A stretch of 9,285 nucleotides of DNA from Syntrophobacterales bacterium. GTDB taxonomy: Bacteria; Desulfobacterota; Syntrophobacteria; BM002. Shown in pieces: positions 7,542 through 9,285 of this stretch. Position numbers and translations under genes: made by a program. The notes under the pieces were generated by a model. That model made no database searches. It saw only the letters and a list, made by a program, of their open reading frames with translations, and had not been told where the DNA came from. The stretch is from contig JAUVTM010000062.1 in NCBI GenBank assembly GCA_030601545.1, forward strand, positions 1 to 9,285, given 5' to 3'. The number at the start of each line of letters is the position of its first letter. Positions within the stretch are counted from its first letter, which is position 1.

Positions 7542-7797
7542 TTCGAATTTCGAATTTCGGATTTGGAATTGAGGGATTGAGGAAATAAGGAATTTCGGAA
7601 TTTGAGATATTACGTGCTCGATAACGATTTACCAGTTTGCGCTCAGAACTGTCTACTTCTTGCTTTATGCTCTGGGATTTGTTCACAACGGACCACGGAC
7701 CACGGACAACTGACAAAAAGCCCTCCGTCTTCCGCCCTCCGTCTTCCGCCCTCTGTCTTTTGTCTTCTGCCGGCTGCTACCTGCAATCTGCCTGCTG
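7541..7797. repeat. Heptamer-word array between selB and pyrD
   Basis: The gap between the convergent genes is word DNA. tttcgaa is exact at 7541-7547 and 7548-7554, with a variant at 7555-7561. Bases 7611-7654 are less ordered. From 7655 words hold register: ggaccac at 7690-7696 and 7697-7703, then ggacaac (7704-7710). After a 3-nt slip (aag, 7718-7720) eleven heptads run 7721-7797, including a 14-mer duplicated exactly at 7721-7734 and 7735-7748. The final words (7777-7797), ending in ctg, are the 3' end of pyrD. No hairpin terminator for either gene was found here. Confidence 0.85.
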
Positions 7798-8733
7798 GGT
7801 GCGTCCGGGGATCTCCAGAGTGCCGATGATTTCATTGATATCTTCAAGGCCCCGTTGGCGGAGGTAGTCTTCCAGGCCGTCGATTATCTCCAGGGTGACC
7901 CGTGGATTGACGAAGTTGGCGGTGCCTACCTGGATAGCCTTGGCGCCTACTATCAGGAACTCCAGGGCGTCTTCTACGCAAACAATTCCTCCCAAGCCGA
8001 TCACCGGCACCTTACTCACTTGTAAAACTTGCCATACCTGTCTCAGGGCGATGGGTTTGATGGCCGGTCCAGACAGTCCACCGACCACGTTTGCTAGCCG
8101 AGGCCGACGGGTCTGGACATCAACTGCCATCCCTGCAACAGTATTGATAAGGGACAAGATGTCGGTGCCAGCATCCTGGGCTGCCCTGGCAATAACAGTG
8201 ATATCGGTAACGTTGGGGGTGAGTTTGGTGATGACCGGGAGGTTGGTTCTGGACCTTACTGCGGATACCACCTGGAACGCCATTTCCGGGTCAGAGCCGA
8301 ACGTCATTCCGCCCGCCTTAACATTCGGACAGGAAATATTAATCTCCAGCCCATCGATGCCCTCCTGACCCTCCAAAGCTGCAGCCAGTTCTCCATATTC
8401 TTCCACTGTATTGCCGAAAAGATTAACAATTACAGGGACGGACAGCGGTCTCAGCCAGGGGAGTTTCTCCTCCAAAAAAGCGTGAAGGCCCACATTCTGC
8501 AAGCCGATGGAATTGAGCATGCCACCGCAAGTCTCCCAAATGCGGGGAGGAGGGTTGCCGGACCGGGGCTCCAGCGAAATGCCTTTTACCACCATTGCAC
8601 CCAAGCGCTCGAGAGGAACCAGTTCAGCGTACTCCTGCCCATAGCCGAAGGTTCCTGATGCCACCATCACCGGATTCTTCAATCGGAGAGGTCCGAGATC
8701 AACTTCCAAGTTAATGGGTTTGTCATTGGTCAT
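7777..8733 (-). CDS. pyrD: Dihydroorotate dehydrogenase class 1B, catalytic subunit PyrD
   Basis: The cytoplasmic FMN subunit that oxidises dihydroorotate to orotate in pyrimidine synthesis, passing electrons through PyrK to NAD+. The 318-residue TIM barrel shows NPVMVASGTFGYG (20-32), KGIS (50-53), NSIGLQN (74-80), the catalytic NISCPNVKAGG (132-142) with Cys135, ITKLTPN (168-174) and the FMN phosphate-binding GLGGI (246-250) and QVGTANF (268-274) regions. A base Cys, rather than Ser, with a pyrK neighbour marks class 1B. The ATG at 8731-8733 has only a weak Shine-Dalgarno. pyrK lies upstream on the same strand, but the two are 234 bp apart instead of adjacent. The last residues (TQQADC and around) are encoded by words of the heptamer array, so the natural C-terminus may have been replaced. 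Confidence 0.95.
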   Translation of the reverse strand: MTNDKPINLEVDLGPLRLKNPVMVASGTFGYGQEYAELVPLERLGAMVVKGISLEPRSGNPPPRIWETCGGMLNSIGLQNVGLHAFLEEKLPWLRPLSVPVIVNLFGNTVEEYGELAAALEGQEGIDGLEINISCPNVKAGGMTFGSDPEMAFQVVSAVRSRTNLPVITKLTPNVTDITVIARAAQDAGTDILSLINTVAGMAVDVQTRRPRLANVVGGLSGPAIKPIALRQVWQVLQVSKVPVIGLGGIVCVEDALEFLIVGAKAIQVGTANFVNPRVTLEIIDGLEDYLRQRGLEDINEIIGTLEIPGRTQQADCR

Positions 8734-8838
8734 TGGATCAAATCCGCACTGGGCAAATCATAAGCTACCAGGGATAAGCGCGAAAAGGATAAAGAGCAAG
8801 AAACTTAATAAATACAATAGTTTTTCCATCTATGCTCA

Positions 8839-8892
8839 CGTTTATTGCTTTTCTAGTCTTTATAGTTTTTGTAGCCTTTATAGCGCTTAAGT
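8839..8892. repeat. Nonamer-word array between pyrK and pyrD
   Basis: Six 9-bp units run in register. The core units tctttatag (8857-8865) and cctttatag (8875-8883) flank tttttgtag (8866-8874), with cttttctag before them (8848-8856); the outer units are looser. Because 9 is three codons, each frame gives tripeptide-repeat shadows. It is AT-rich and unlike the heptamer arrays. Confidence 0.65.
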
Positions 8893-8936
8893 CCCCTATT
8901 GCCATAGGTACATATTTCCTAAAACTCAGTTTAATT

Positions 8937-8964
8937 GGCTGCACGCTGCCAACTGTCGGCTGGA
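8937..8964. repeat. Short heptamer-word patch against the pyrK stop
   Basis: Four 7-bp words (ggctgca 8937-8943, cgctgcc, aactgtc, ggctgga 8958-8964) end 3 nt from the pyrK stop codon. On the - strand they include ggcagcg, a word also found at 5383-5389. The patch is short, so it rests on similarity to the longer arrays. Confidence 0.45.
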
Positions 8965-8967
8965 GGA

Positions 8968-9285
8968 TTAATCCCAGATTATCTCCTCTCCGTGAAATAC
9001 CGGTCCATCCTGGCACACATTTGCATAGTGGGGATCCTGAACACCTTCTGGCGGACGGCACCTGAGGGAACAGCTCAAGCAGGCCCCAACACCGCAGCCC
9101 ATCAAGGCCTCCATAGAGAGCTGAGATGGGATACCTAACCGGGCAGCCATCTCTGCCACCAGTCGCTGCATGGGATAGGGACCGCAGGAATATATAACTT
9201 CGGGTAATTCGTCCTGCTGGGTCAACCACTGTTCAAGGTGGTCAGTGACTAGACCTTTTCTGCCTTCGCTGCCGTCTTCGGTGAC
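8968..9285 (-). CDS. pyrK: Dihydroorotate dehydrogenase electron-transfer subunit PyrK (5' end beyond the window)
   Basis: The C-terminal part of the FAD and [2Fe-2S] subunit of class 1B dihydroorotate dehydrogenase, which moves electrons from PyrD FMN to NAD+. The frame is open to the window edge at 9285 and gives 105 residues ending at a TAA (8968-8970). The edge residues (TEDGS, GRKG and TDHL) match the TDDGS-type block of the NAD-binding domain. YSCGPYPM follows, then the iron-sulfur ligands in GCGVGACLSC with the last Cys in ANVCQDGPVF, giving the CX4CX2C...C pattern of PyrK. A TTG inside this stretch (9223-9225) is an internal leucine, not the start. pyrD follows on the same strand after 234 bp containing word-repeat DNA. 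Confidence 0.93.
   Translation of the reverse strand, partial: VTEDGSEGRKGLVTDHLEQWLTQQDELPEVIYSCGPYPMQRLVAEMAARLGIPSQLSMEALMGCGVGACLSCSLRCRPPEGVQDPHYANVCQDGPVFHGEEIIWD

Noticed and set aside
7533..7776. Bidirectional terminator between convergent selB and pyrD
   Set aside because: No stable inverted repeat followed by a T run was found; the gap is tandem-word DNA.
7690..7797. CRISPR array
   Set aside because: The 7- to 14-bp repeats are contiguous, with no 25-40 bp repeats or unique spacers, and no cas genes are present.
8832..9065. + strand open frame beginning with a hydrophobic segment that resembles a small membrane protein
   Set aside because: The hydrophobic stretch is the 9-bp array read as tripeptides (FLV, FIV, FVA, FIA). 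There is no ribosome binding site, and the rest lies antisense to pyrK.
8765..9229. - strand open frame of 154 residues overlapping pyrK
   Set aside because: It overlaps the pyrK coding region in another frame, while the pyrK frame carries conserved iron-sulfur and NAD-binding motifs.

Overview
The window looks like a chromosomal segment from an anaerobic bacterium, most plausibly a Desulfobacterota/deltaproteobacterium-like lineage. This is inferred from the gene mix: SelB, which implies selenoprotein synthesis; a class 1B PyrD/PyrK pair that normally uses NAD+ rather than quinone; a DXP-independent PLP synthase; and a Cache-HAMP-PAS histidine kinase. No marker here fixes the taxonomy.

Layout. 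Bases 1-310 hold no gene but a degenerate array of 7-bp units. A textbook sigma70 promoter (323-352) then drives a tRNA-Leu(CAA) gene (367-454), which ends in a strong intrinsic terminator (464-494). A + strand cluster follows: pdxS (740-1621), pdxT (1625-2203) and plsC (2217-2936), spaced 3 and 13 nt apart. PdxT makes ammonia from glutamine and PdxS uses it to build pyridoxal 5'-phosphate. PlsC makes phosphatidic acid and is probably only a passenger. Next comes an orphan membrane histidine kinase (3120-5336) with an intact phospho-acceptor His but a degenerate ATP-binding domain, then selB (5601-7532), the Sec-specific elongation factor. On the - strand, converging on selB, are pyrK (8968 to beyond the window edge) and pyrD (7777-8733), which together form the NAD-linked dihydroorotate dehydrogenase of pyrimidine synthesis.

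The genes are ordinary housekeeping genes. The unusual part is the DNA between them. Four intergenic regions (about 5-300, 5384-5555, 7541-7797 and 8937-8964) are built from degenerate heptamer words. Two of these arrays, over 7 kb apart, align word by word and differ by whole 7-bp units. A fifth stretch (8839-8892) is built from 9-bp words. The arrays abut or overlap stop codons: one runs into the last codons of pyrD, another lies directly against the pyrK stop, and a 12-bp word shared with 3006-3017 supplies the selB stop. This heptamer-word DNA is the best candidate for something undescribed in the window.
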